NCBI GenBank assembly: GCA_037442205.1
Contig: JBBIQS010000099.1
Location: 1 to 27,304, forward strand
Origin: JBBIQS01 sp037442205
GTDB lineage: Bacteria; Myxococcota; Myxococcia; Myxococcales; UBA5297
Reading direction: 5' to 3'
DNA: 27,304 bases
Part shown: piece by piece, positions 15,974-24,057 of the stretch
Position numbering within the stretch: the stretch's first letter is position 1
How the letters are laid out: each line of letters opens with the position of its first letter
Notes under the pieces: generated by a model
Databases searched by the model: none
Told to the model about the DNA's origin: nothing
Seen by the model: the letters and a program-made list of their open reading frames with translations, nothing else
Made by a program: the position numbers and the translations under genes

Positions 15974-16258
15974 TCAGCGCTGTTTCGTCCCGGACGATAG
16001 CAGTGGAACCAGAGCGAGGTTCCAAACAACGTGAAAGAACAATAGGACAGCCACCAACCGCCAACGGTCCGACACTCCTCCCATCTGCGAGATTTGGCCT
16101 CCAAGGAGATAGAGGAGCGCGCCCGCCACCGGCACAGATGAACTACGACGTCCGCGAATGTGGGCATGCACCACTATCACAATCATCATGCCATCGATTA
16201 GGACGCCAAGGCAGATGACCAGAAGCCCCAAAAGCCCCAACTCAGGAAGAGCACTCAT
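15974..16258 (-). CDS. Small predicted membrane protein, unknown function
   Basis: A 94-residue frame with ATG 16258. Hydrophobic segments at about 6-31 (LGLLGLLVICLGVLIDGMMI), 41-56 (VPVAGALLYLLGGQIS) and 66-86 (WRLVAVLLFFHVVWNLALVP) are separated by a basic loop HIRGRRSS, giving a plausible two- or three-helix inner-membrane protein. The basic loop after the first segment fits the positive-inside rule. The ribosome binding site is weak. The frame lies in a lower-GC stretch and no family is recognised. Frames on antisense strands of GC-rich DNA are often falsely hydrophobic, but this stretch is not GC-rich, which makes the pattern more credible. Confidence 0.5.
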   Translation of the reverse strand: MSALPELGLLGLLVICLGVLIDGMMIVIVVHAHIRGRRSSSVPVAGALLYLLGGQISQMGGVSDRWRLVAVLLFFHVVWNLALVPLLSSGTKQR

Positions 16259-16474
16259 GGTTCAAGAAGCCTTTGCCGATGCTCTTCGCCTATCCAAGTC
16301 AATCTGACCAAGGCAATGCAGCCCCAAGGCGGAACTATGTCGCAGAATCCGCCACGTCATAAGCCCAGGGTCTAACTCGGGGACCAGTTTCATCGCTTAG
16401 CGCCACCCACCTCTGGAGCCACTTGAAGCCCTGCAGTACCCGAAGCCCGCAAGCGGTTCCGCCCTTCACTTAGC

Positions 16475-17782
16475 CTACTCCCAAGCCCCCAAAACCTGCC
16501 GCGCCACCTCCCGAGCCGTCATCCCCTCGGTATCGACCACCAGATCGCAAGCCCGGGCATAAGCACCCTTGCGATCCTTGAGCAGCTTCTCCAGCCGCGC
16601 CAAAGGCGACCGCCCATGCAGCAGCGGCCGAGTCCCCGGCTCAATCCGCTTGGCGCAACCCTTGGGCTCGGCCCAGAGCCAAATCACCAAACAGCTCGAG
16701 TGCAGCGCGGCGAAATTCTTGGGGTCGACCACCGCCCCGCCCCCGCAGGCCAGCACCACGCCGCGCCGCTTCACCGCCTTGGCCAACTGCTCGCGCTCCA
16801 GCTTGCGAAAGCCCTTCTCCCCTGCCTTAGCGAAGATTTCGGGAATGCTCTTCTTCGCCGCCCGCTCGATCTGCGCGTCGAGGTCGAGCGTCGCCAACTC
16901 GGAGATCTTCCCAAGCTCCCGCGCCACTTGGCTCTTTCCGGCGCCGGGCAACCCGATGAGCGCCAGATTGCGCTTCGGCCGCTGCTTCTCCGAAAGCCCG
17001 TGCCACATGTCGCCGAGCGGCGGCACCAGCCCGGTGAAGACTCGGAACGCCAGCGCCCCCTGGTAGACCAGCCAGGACCGACCATCGAGGACCCCGCACC
17101 CGCGCCGCAGGGCATCGCGCGCCAGCGCCGTCTCGCTCCCGTAGACCGCGTCCAGGAGCACTGACTGCGGTGCCAGCAGCTTCGCCGGAATCACCCGCTC
17201 CGCCGTGCTGAGAGTCGAAACGATGAGCTCGGCCTCGGCCAGCACCGGCCCGAGCTGCTCCGGGTTCAACGACACCACCCGGCAGCCGAGCTGCCTCGCG
17301 AGCTGGCGCGCCTTGTCCGCGGTGCGATTGGCGATGGTGACGTTTGCCCCCGCCGACAGCAGCGCATAGGCCGCCGCCCGCGCCGCCCCGCCCGCCCCCA
17401 ACACCACCGCCGTCCGCCCGCGGATCGGCAGCTGCGCGCTTCGGAACGACGAGATCACTCCGTCGATGTCGGTGTTGTAGCCGATGGAATTCTTCGGCCG
17501 CAGGTCGAGCGTGTTGACCGCGCCCACCGCCTTGGCCTCGGGGCTGAGCTTCCCCGCCAGCTTGGCGAAATCCTCTTTGAACGGCGCGGTGATGTTCAGC
17601 GCCCGCATTCCCATCGACCGCGCGGTACGCAGCGCGCTCTTGGCGTCGCGCGCCTGCAGCCGCAGGTAGACCGCGGGGATATCGAGCGCCTCGAACGCCG
17701 CGTTGTGCATCGCCGGGCTGAGGCTGTGGGCCACCGGGTTGCCGACGACGCCGAAAAGCGCAGGAAGCTCCAGGGGCTTCAC
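16475..17782 (-). CDS. aroE/aroK: Shikimate dehydrogenase-shikimate kinase fusion (AroE-AroK)
   Basis: A 435-residue bifunctional enzyme for two consecutive steps of the shikimate pathway: NADPH-dependent reduction of 3-dehydroshikimate, then ATP-dependent phosphorylation of shikimate. The AroE part (1-265) shows GNPVAHSLSPAMHN (substrate serines), NITAPFK (catalytic Lys69), YNTDIDG (Asp105) and the NADP loop VLGAGGAARAA (128-138). The AroK part (about 272-435) shows the P-loop GLPGAGKS (277-284), LDLDAQIE (Asp300, Asp302) and CGGGAVV (346-352), with the RPLL lid Arg near 385. GTG 17782 is used: its GTGA overlaps the aroD stop by four bases, and AroE homology begins at once after it. The longer open frame upstream only shadows aroD. 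No key residue is missing. Gene order aroD-aroEK means three consecutive pathway steps are made from one mRNA. Confidence 0.93.
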   Translation of the reverse strand: MKPLELPALFGVVGNPVAHSLSPAMHNAAFEALDIPAVYLRLQARDAKSALRTARSMGMRALNITAPFKEDFAKLAGKLSPEAKAVGAVNTLDLRPKNSIGYNTDIDGVISSFRSAQLPIRGRTAVVLGAGGAARAAAYALLSAGANVTIANRTADKARQLARQLGCRVVSLNPEQLGPVLAEAELIVSTLSTAERVIPAKLLAPQSVLLDAVYGSETALARDALRRGCGVLDGRSWLVYQGALAFRVFTGLVPPLGDMWHGLSEKQRPKRNLALIGLPGAGKSQVARELGKISELATLDLDAQIERAAKKSIPEIFAKAGEKGFRKLEREQLAKAVKRRGVVLACGGGAVVDPKNFAALHSSCLVIWLWAEPKGCAKRIEPGTRPLLHGRSPLARLEKLLKDRKGAYARACDLVVDTEGMTAREVARQVLGAWE

Positions 17783-18435
17783 GATTTCCCTCTCGCGCCG
17801 ACGAGCTGGCCGATTCGGGCCATCGCCCTCTCCATCGAGCGGCGATCCAGTTGCCCGGGCGCCGTCTCCATTCCCTTCTTCGGCGCGGCGAAGGTGAACT
17901 CGCTGCCCAGCCTCGGCGACAGCAGCCGAACCAGCGTGCCCTGCTTGCCCATGCCCACCACCACCATCGGCTTGCCCGACTCGAGCAACCCCAGCAGCCG
18001 CGCCGCGTCCGCCGGCGAATTCACCTGACAGGCCACCTTCACCAGGTCCGCCCCGCGCACGAAGCCGCGATTCACCAGCCGATCGAGCGCCTTCTTTGAG
18101 GGCGTCTTGTCGAAGTCGTGAATCGAGAGCATGACGCGGCACTTGTGCGACTTGGCGAAGCGAATCAGCCCGCGGCGCAGCCAGGCGTCGGCGTCGTGCT
18201 CGATGTCCACGATGTCCGCCCCCGCGGCGATGGCTCCCTCGAGTAGGGCCCGCCGAGCGGCGAGGTCGAGCTTTCCCGGGCGGCAGGTCGCCACCGTCGG
18301 CACCTTGCCGCCGAAGAGCTCGCGCAGATGGTTCGCGGCATCCGGAATCAGGTCGAGCCGCAGCTCGACCATCTCGCAGCCCTTCATCAGAGCGAGGCAT
18401 TGCCGGCTCGGGCCGGACAGGCTGACGCAGATCAT
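17779..18435 (-). CDS. aroD: Type I 3-dehydroquinate dehydratase
   Basis: A 218-residue class I dehydroquinase, which dehydrates 3-dehydroquinate to 3-dehydroshikimate through a Schiff base. ATG 18435 has an excellent GGAGGAGGGG upstream. Visible landmarks are VELRLDLI (substrate pocket near 23-30), VDIEHDAD (76-83), MLSIHDFDKTP with general-base His106, LVKVAC with Schiff-base Lys133, and the APGQLDR loop near the end that closes the active site. Length (about 220) is typical. It begins 18 bases after the U32 gene stop and overlaps the aroE-aroK start by four bases (GTGA), so all three are probably one operon. Confidence 0.93.
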   Translation of the reverse strand: MICVSLSGPSRQCLALMKGCEMVELRLDLIPDAANHLRELFGGKVPTVATCRPGKLDLAARRALLEGAIAAGADIVDIEHDADAWLRRGLIRFAKSHKCRVMLSIHDFDKTPSKKALDRLVNRGFVRGADLVKVACQVNSPADAARLLGLLESGKPMVVVGMGKQGTLVRLLSPRLGSEFTFAAPKKGMETAPGQLDRRSMERAMARIGQLVGARGKS

Positions 18436-18453
18436 CGGGTCCCCTCCTCCCGC

Positions 18454-21024
18454 TCAACTCAGGCCGCGCTCGAAATTGCCGATGTGCCCGAAGGGCAGCT
18501 CGCTCCCCTGCCTCAAGCCACGGAAGATACGCGCCACCTCCGCCGGCTGATAGCTGCGGAAGAGGAAATCGGCGCGCACCCGCCGCGCCCCGGCCGCGGC
18601 CAGCGCAGAGAGCTTGGGCCCCAGGCTATAGGGATTCTTGCTCACCACGACAGTCCGGCAGCGCTCGCTGATCGCCAGCGAGTCCTCGCCGTGGCTGGAG
18701 GTCATCTCCATCTGCTCGAACTTGCAGTTGCCCACCCCGGGGCAGCCGCCGGCCAGCGTCGCGTACGGGCAGGACTCGGAGATGAACAGCGGGGTGTCCT
18801 GAAAGACCACCACCTGCGCCCGCTCGCCGTGTTCCGCCAACAGCGGCTTCATGTTCTCCAACCCGTCCTCCACCGAGAGCGTGAATCGGCCGATTCCCAT
18901 CGAGAGCAGCTTCTGCGCCGCAGCCCGGTTGAGCACGTAGAGAGACCAGTCGGCGCTCAGCAAATCCGTGGGCGCGCTCGCGTCTGGCGCCAGCCCGAGC
19001 ATTCCCCAGGCCGAGATGTTGCCGCCCTCCCAGCGCGCGTAGCCCGCCTTGCGCAACTCGGAAATCTTGTGGTTCAGCGCCCGCTCTTCCCAGCCGCGGG
19101 TGATCAGCGGCAGCGCCAGACGAATCCGCTGGCGATCGATCTTGGTCGCCAGTTGGTCGAGCGCAGAGGTGAGGTTGGCCAGCGACTCGCGGCCGATGTC
19201 GACCACCACTTCGTCGAGGTCCGCCAGATCTTCCTTGGTGAGCTCGGACAGCGAGGCGACCTTGTCGACCTTGATCGACCAGTGAAGCGACTGGGCAGTT
19301 CCCGTAGGAGATCCCCGGTCACCCCGAGCGTAGGCCTCGCTTTGCGAGGCCGGAGTCGAGGGGCCTTCCGCTCGGACCGACCGGGTCAGGACCTCGGCTT
19401 TGACTTCCTCCACCCTGGTCTTCGCGCTCTCGCGCAGCCGCTCCTCCAGCTTCTCCGCCAGCAGCCGCCGAGCCTCGTTGGCCTTGGAGACCGGCACGAA
19501 CAGACCCTCGGGATTGCGCAGCTCCAGCTCGCCCAGCGCCAGCCGAGTGTCGCCCAGTTTCTCCAGCGCCCAACGCACTCCGGCCTCGACCAGCGCGGCG
19601 TCGCGCGCCTTGTCGTAGCGCCCGGCCACCTCGACCTCGGCCTCGACCCCGCCGGCTTCACCTCTCAGCGAAAGCTTGTCGGCGAAGACCGAAACCGCGA
19701 CCTTCATCGCGACCCGCGGGCGCTGGCCGTGCAGGTTGGGCCTGGTCAGCTTGTAGCGCGACTTCACCGCCTGCGAAGAGGAGCAATACACCGCCGCGCC
19801 GATGGGCAGCGTCGGATAGCCCTCCTCCGGCAGCGCCACCTCCACCGTCGAGCCCTCGGGCGCCTCCATCACCTCGCGGATGCGCCCCTGATCGACCACC
19901 CGCAGCTGGACCACCGCAAAGCCGAACGGCCGGCCCTGGCCCGGGACGTCGATCTGCAACCCGTCGTGCCGCGCCAGCGCCCGGGCGCTCCTGAAGCGGA
20001 TGAAGGTCTTGGGCCCTGAGCGGGTCACCGCCTCGAGCTCGCCCAGCGGCGTGCCGCGGTGCCCGACGGTGTCTGGGTCGGCGACGTCCTTCTCCTTGTT
20101 CGAGAGCAGGAAGAGGTTGGTCCACGGCCGGGCGAAGATCGACTGGATGTCCGCCTCGCGCTCGCTGCGCTCCTTCTTCGAGAGGTGCCCGTCGATCAGA
20201 TTGCGGTAGTAGCTCACCGTCGCCGCCACGTAGAGCGCGCCCTTCTTGCGCCCCTCGATCTTGAGGCTGGCCACCCCGGCGTCGCGCATCTGGCCGACCA
20301 GGTCCGGCGTCGCCAGGTCGTTCATCGAGAAGGCGAAGCCCTTGAAGGCGTCGCGGCTGGAGATCTCCTGGGGCGGCGCCTCCTCCGGCTTGACGGTGAA
20401 GTGGTCGCGGCAGCTGTAGGCGCACTGGCCGCGGTTGCCGCTGCGCCCGAGCTGCTGCGAGGAGTAGAGGCACAGCCCGCTGTAGGCGTAGCAGAGCGCG
20501 CCGTGAATGAAGGTCTCCACCTCCATCCCCTCGACCGCCGCCACCTTGGCCACCTCCTCCAAGGTCAGCTCGCGGGCCATCGTCACCCGGGCGAAGCCGA
20601 GCTGGCGCAGGGTCTCGACCCCGGCCCGGTTGTGCACCGCCAGCTGCGTGCTCGAGTGCAGCCGCAGCCTGGGGAAGTGCCGCTGGGCGATCCCGGCCAC
20701 GCCCAGGTCCTGGACGATGATCGCGTCCACCCCGATGTCGCTCAGCGCCCCCAGCGCCTCGACCAGGTCGCCTAGCTCGCGCTGCAAAATGACAGTGTTT
20801 ACGGCGGTATAGACCTTGCGCGGCCGCTCCAGCGAGTGGGCGTAGCCGACCAGCGACTCCAGCTCCTCGAGGGTGAAGTTGTCGGCGTCGGCGCGGGCGG
20901 AGAACTTCTTCAGCCCCAGGTAGACCGCGTCGGCGCCGTGCTCGAAGGCCGCCAGCCCGGCTTCCAGCCCGCCGGCCGGGGCCAACAGCTCCACCGGCCT
21001 CCGCTCTCGCTTCTCATTCGCCAC
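18454..21024 (-). CDS. U32 family peptidase/RlhA-like protein with an in-frame repeat insertion
   Basis: An 856-residue U32-family protein. E. coli RlhA, in this family, hydroxylates 23S rRNA; others are linked to tRNA hydroxylation or collagen breakdown. GTG 21024 is chosen because AGAGG lies eight bases upstream and VELLAPAGGLEAG follows shortly. The family signature ETFIHGALCYAYSGLCLYS (near 172-190) and RGQCAYSCRD supply conserved cysteines, likely iron-sulfur ligands. A later cysteine cluster SCPYATLAGGCPGVGNC lies near 770-790. The middle (about 380-540) resembles the DUF3656-type domain, and a second TIM-barrel-like half follows. Residues about 546-571 (RSVRAEGPSTPASQSEAYAR and neighbours) are encoded by a palindromic repeat that keeps the frame open. 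It is the first gene of a string with aroD and aroE-aroK. The exact modification target is not determinable. Confidence 0.9.
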   Translation of the reverse strand: MANEKRERRPVELLAPAGGLEAGLAAFEHGADAVYLGLKKFSARADADNFTLEELESLVGYAHSLERPRKVYTAVNTVILQRELGDLVEALGALSDIGVDAIIVQDLGVAGIAQRHFPRLRLHSSTQLAVHNRAGVETLRQLGFARVTMARELTLEEVAKVAAVEGMEVETFIHGALCYAYSGLCLYSSQQLGRSGNRGQCAYSCRDHFTVKPEEAPPQEISSRDAFKGFAFSMNDLATPDLVGQMRDAGVASLKIEGRKKGALYVAATVSYYRNLIDGHLSKKERSEREADIQSIFARPWTNLFLLSNKEKDVADPDTVGHRGTPLGELEAVTRSGPKTFIRFRSARALARHDGLQIDVPGQGRPFGFAVVQLRVVDQGRIREVMEAPEGSTVEVALPEEGYPTLPIGAAVYCSSSQAVKSRYKLTRPNLHGQRPRVAMKVAVSVFADKLSLRGEAGGVEAEVEVAGRYDKARDAALVEAGVRWALEKLGDTRLALGELELRNPEGLFVPVSKANEARRLLAEKLEERLRESAKTRVEEVKAEVLTRSVRAEGPSTPASQSEAYARGDRGSPTGTAQSLHWSIKVDKVASLSELTKEDLADLDEVVVDIGRESLANLTSALDQLATKIDRQRIRLALPLITRGWEERALNHKISELRKAGYARWEGGNISAWGMLGLAPDASAPTDLLSADWSLYVLNRAAAQKLLSMGIGRFTLSVEDGLENMKPLLAEHGERAQVVVFQDTPLFISESCPYATLAGGCPGVGNCKFEQMEMTSSHGEDSLAISERCRTVVVSKNPYSLGPKLSALAAAGARRVRADFLFRSYQPAEVARIFRGLRQGSELPFGHIGNFERGLS
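19314..19385. repeat. Palindromic repeat element, copy B (inside the U32 gene)
   Basis: An imperfect palindrome sharing GGTCACCCCGAGCG and GAGGCCGGAGTCGAGGGGC with copy A at 11736-11812. Arms: CCCGGTC (19314-19320) with GACCGGG (19379-19385), CCGAGCG (19324-19330) with CGCTCGG (19369-19375), and GGCCTCGC (19333-19340) with GCGAGGCC (19344-19351) around a TTT loop. It is translated in frame as a Ser/Ala/Arg/Gly-rich linker, with no stop codon in the gene's frame. Confidence 0.8.
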
Positions 21025-21227
21025 GCGAACCACCTCTTCCAATCCCCTGAAACCGCCGGCGAACGCCGTCCTCGAGGGCGCGACGGCGCCCTCGGCGGCT
21101 TGGTTTAACCCTGTGGCTTCCGAGCGTGCAACCGTGGACAGTTCCGCTTGCCGCACATCTCTGCCGCCCCCTATTGTTCGAGGGCTTGCCGGCACGTCCG
21201 GCACCCTCTCCTTCCCCGGAGCTCCCT

Positions 21228-22406
21228 TTGGCCCCCAAGCGCAAGGCCCGCTGCATCGGCATCCTCACCGCCGGCGGCGACTGCCCCGGCCTCAACGCCG
21301 CCATCCGCGCGGTGGCCAAGGCGGCGATCAACGAATACGGGATCAAGGTGGTCGGAGTGCAGGACGGCTTCCGCGGCCTGGTCGAGAACCGCTTCCAGCC
21401 GCTCGAGGACAAGGACGTCTCCGGCATCCTCACCTCCGGCGGCACCATTCTCGGCACCAGCCGCGACAAGCCGCGCAAGATGCTGATGGGCGATCAGGTC
21501 ATCGACATGACCAGCACCGCGGTCGACAACGCCCGCCGGATGGGCATCGAGTGCCTGGTGTGCCTGGGCGGCGGCGGCACGCAGAAGAACGCGATGGCCC
21601 TGCAGCAGGCCGGGCTCAACGTGGTCACCCTGCCCAAGACCATCGACAACGACGTCGCCCAGACCGACATCTCCTTCGGCTTCGACACCGCGATGAACAT
21701 CGCCACCGAGGCCATCGACCGGCTGCACACCACCGCCACCAGCCACAACCGGCTCATCGTCTGCGAGGTGATGGGCCACAACGCCGGCTGGCTGGCGCTG
21801 GGCTCGGGCCTGGCCGGCGGCGCCGACGTCATCCTGCTTCCCGAGATCCCTTTCGACCTCGACCGCGTCGCCGAGCACCTCTACGAGCGGCGGCGCCACG
21901 GCAAGCGCTTCTCGATCATCGCCGTGGCCGAGGGCGCCCGCAGCCTCGACGACGTCGAGGCCCAGGAGCAGGTCGAGCGCGAGCAGGAGAAGTCGCGCAA
22001 GTCCTCCAAGAAGAAGGGCAAGGAGCGCGGCGGCGAGCTCGAGGCGGTGGGACCCGCAGCCTCTCCCGAGGAGCCGAAGGTCCGCCTGGTCCAGGAGCCG
22101 ATGGCCAGCAGGCTGGCGCGCCAGCTCCAGCAACTGACCGGCATCGAGGCCCGGGTCACCTCGCTCGGGCACGTGCTGCGCGGCGGCGTCCCCACGCCGA
22201 CCGATCGGCTGCTGTGCACGCGGCTGGGCGTGCGCGCGGCGCAGCTGGTGGCCGAGGGGGCGTCGAATGTGATGGTGGCGGTCAAGGGCGAAGGCTGCGA
22301 GCCGGTGAAGCTGGAGAAGGTCGCCGGGCAGAAGAAGCTGGTGCCGGCGGACCACGAATGGCTCGACGACGCACGGCTGGTCGGGACCTGCCTCGGCGAT
22401 CGCTGA
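21228..22406 (+). CDS. pfkA: 6-phosphofructokinase
   Basis: A 392-residue PfkA-family enzyme that phosphorylates fructose 6-phosphate in glycolysis. The start is taken as TTG 21228 with GGAG six bases before it. In-frame GTG 21126 and TTGs at 21174 and 21186 are alternatives, but residues before KRKARCIGILTAGGDCPGLN look non-coding. GGDCPGLNA (16-24) is the nucleotide-side loop, GGGGTQKNA lies at 114-122, and PKTIDNDV (136-143) is the catalytic loop with its Asp residues. By the family rule, Gly at the donor-selecting position (Gly117) argues for ATP, whereas Lys137 is common to both pyrophosphate- and ATP-type long-clade enzymes. The usual GGDG is GGGG here. A highly charged segment (about 243-285) is inserted in the C-terminal half and may be a flexible loop. 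It precedes the polyphosphate genes by 73 bases; co-transcription is possible. Confidence 0.88.
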   Translation: MAPKRKARCIGILTAGGDCPGLNAAIRAVAKAAINEYGIKVVGVQDGFRGLVENRFQPLEDKDVSGILTSGGTILGTSRDKPRKMLMGDQVIDMTSTAVDNARRMGIECLVCLGGGGTQKNAMALQQAGLNVVTLPKTIDNDVAQTDISFGFDTAMNIATEAIDRLHTTATSHNRLIVCEVMGHNAGWLALGSGLAGGADVILLPEIPFDLDRVAEHLYERRRHGKRFSIIAVAEGARSLDDVEAQEQVEREQEKSRKSSKKKGKERGGELEAVGPAASPEEPKVRLVQEPMASRLARQLQQLTGIEARVTSLGHVLRGGVPTPTDRLLCTRLGVRAAQLVAEGASNVMVAVKGEGCEPVKLEKVAGQKKLVPADHEWLDDARLVGTCLGDR

Positions 22407-22479
22407 TTCCTGGAGGCAGCGCCGAACCTCCTCGATAATCAGGCGCTTGCAGGCGCCGCATCGCGAGCCGGGATTCCCC

Positions 22480-24057
22480 ATGGAAGCCGCCCCCACAGCC
22501 CTCCAAGTCCAGCGCGCCGCGGTCATCGACATCGGCTCGAGCGCGATCCGCATGGAGATCGCCCAGCGGAACGCCTCCGGCGCGATCGAGATCCTGGAGA
22601 GCCTGCAGCGGGCGGTGCCGCTGGGCCGCGACTGCTTCGCCAAGAACAGGCTCGAGACCCGCACCATCAACCTGGCGGTCGAGGTGCTGCGCGGCTTCCA
22701 GCGCATCCTCCAGCCCTACGACGTCAAGGCGATCCGCACCGTGGCCACCAGCGCGGTGCGCGAGGCCGGCAACCAGGAGCTGTTCGTCGAGCGGATCTTC
22801 ATGTCCACCGGGCTGTCGGTGGAGGTGCTCACCGGCGCCGAGGAGGACCGGCTGCTCTACGCCGCGGTGAGCGAGGCCTTCCGCGCCGACGGCCTCTCGG
22901 CCGAGGACGCGCTGATCGTCGAGCAGGGCGCCGGCTCGCTGGAACTGGCGGCGATCCGCGGCGGCGAGGTGGTGGCCTCCGGCTCGCGGCCGCTGGGCAC
23001 CCTGCGGCTGGCGAGCGCGGTCGGCGCCGACGGCAAGAGCCCCGCCGAGTCCCTCGATCTGATGCGCCGCTTCGTCGGCGCCGCCCTCGACAACGTCGAA
23101 CACACCTATCCGCTGGCCGAGACCCCGGCGCTGGTCATCCTCGGCGCCGACGCCCGCTTCGCCGCCGAGCAGCTCCTCGGGCACGGCGACCAGCGGCGCA
23201 TCCGCCCCATCGGCCGCGCCGAGTTCCTCCGCTTCGCCACCTCGATCGGCAAGAAGCGCCCCGCCGAGCTGTCCCAGCGCTACGGGCTGCCGTTCGAGGA
23301 CTGCCAGTCGGTCGGCCCCGCCCTGCTCACCTACGCCGAGCTGCTCAAGCGCACCCCGGCGCAGACGGTGCTGGTGGCGATGGCCAGCATGCGCGACGGC
23401 CTGCTGCTCGATCTGATGTCCGAGCGCTCCGTCGCCCGCCAGAAGGAGCTGGACGCGCAGACCTACGCCTCCGCCGAAAACCTGGGCCGCCGCTACCAGT
23501 TCGACGAGGCCCACGCCCACCGGGTCGCCGATCTCGCCTGCGCGCTCTTCGACGCGCTCGGCGCCGAGCACGGCCTCTCCCGCCGCGAGCGGCGGCTGCT
23601 GCGGGTCGGGGCGCTGCTCCACGACGTCGGGCTCTTCATCTCCAGCAACTCGCACCACAAGCACGGGGAGTACATCGTCAACGCCTCGGAGATCTTCGGG
23701 GTCCGGGCCAGCGACAAGTCGGTGGTCGGCTGCCTGGTCCGCTACCACCGCCGCGCGCTGCCGCAGGCCACGCACGCCTCCTACTCGGCGCTCACCCGCG
23801 AAGACCGGGCGGTGGTCTCCAAGCTGGCGGCCCTGCTGCGGGTCGCCGACGCCCTCGACCGCGGCCACTCCCAGGCGGTCCAGCTGGTCACCGCTCAGCT
23901 CGGCCCCGAAGAGCTGGTGATCAAGGTCGCCGGCGAAGGCGACCTGGCGCTGGAGCGGCTGGCGGTGCGCGCCAAGGGTGACCTCTTCGAGGAAGTCTTC
24001 GGCCGCAAGGTCTCGCTGCAGCGCGCCCAGCTCTCCCAAGCCGAGCCTCTCCCATGA
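22480..24057 (+). CDS. ppx: Ppx/GppA-type phosphatase with HD domain, divergent active-site loops
   Basis: A 525-residue protein of the exopolyphosphatase/guanosine-pentaphosphatase family, close to E. coli PPX (513). The actin-like N-terminal part begins AAVIDIGSSAIRMEI (residues 13-27). TGAEEDR contains Glu121, matching the number of the catalytic Glu of E. coli PPX. The second phosphate loop, normally DIGGGSTE, reads VEQGAGSLE (147-155), so Asp is replaced by Glu and one Gly by Ala. The C-terminal part is an HD domain with LLHDVG (His381-Asp382) and HHKHGEYIV, expected to bind metal. It starts at ATG 22480, with only a weak ribosome binding site. Its stop overlaps the ppk start by four bases (ATGA), so the polyphosphate-degrading and -making activities are translationally coupled. 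It may hydrolyse polyphosphate, pppGpp or another phosphoanhydride; the altered loop makes activity uncertain. Confidence 0.85.
   Translation: MEAAPTALQVQRAAVIDIGSSAIRMEIAQRNASGAIEILESLQRAVPLGRDCFAKNRLETRTINLAVEVLRGFQRILQPYDVKAIRTVATSAVREAGNQELFVERIFMSTGLSVEVLTGAEEDRLLYAAVSEAFRADGLSAEDALIVEQGAGSLELAAIRGGEVVASGSRPLGTLRLASAVGADGKSPAESLDLMRRFVGAALDNVEHTYPLAETPALVILGADARFAAEQLLGHGDQRRIRPIGRAEFLRFATSIGKKRPAELSQRYGLPFEDCQSVGPALLTYAELLKRTPAQTVLVAMASMRDGLLLDLMSERSVARQKELDAQTYASAENLGRRYQFDEAHAHRVADLACALFDALGAEHGLSRRERRLLRVGALLHDVGLFISSNSHHKHGEYIVNASEIFGVRASDKSVVGCLVRYHRRALPQATHASYSALTREDRAVVSKLAALLRVADALDRGHSQAVQLVTAQLGPEELVIKVAGEGDLALERLAVRAKGDLFEEVFGRKVSLQRAQLSQAEPLP

Larger units (their letters stand above)
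15858..16474. other. Lower-GC island between the Smr and aroE-aroK genes
   Basis: This 617-base stretch is visibly poorer in G and C than either side. It holds a hairpin just after the Smr stop and one small membrane-protein frame on the minus strand (15974-16258). I see no other feature; 16259-16474 is without a recognisable gene, repeat or tRNA. The composition suggests acquired or decaying DNA. Confidence 0.5.

Noticed and set aside
15880..16167. 95-codon minus-strand frame whose last 30 residues look protein-like
   Set aside because: It overlaps the better-supported membrane-protein frame and shows no recognisable domain; a gene remnant cannot be excluded.
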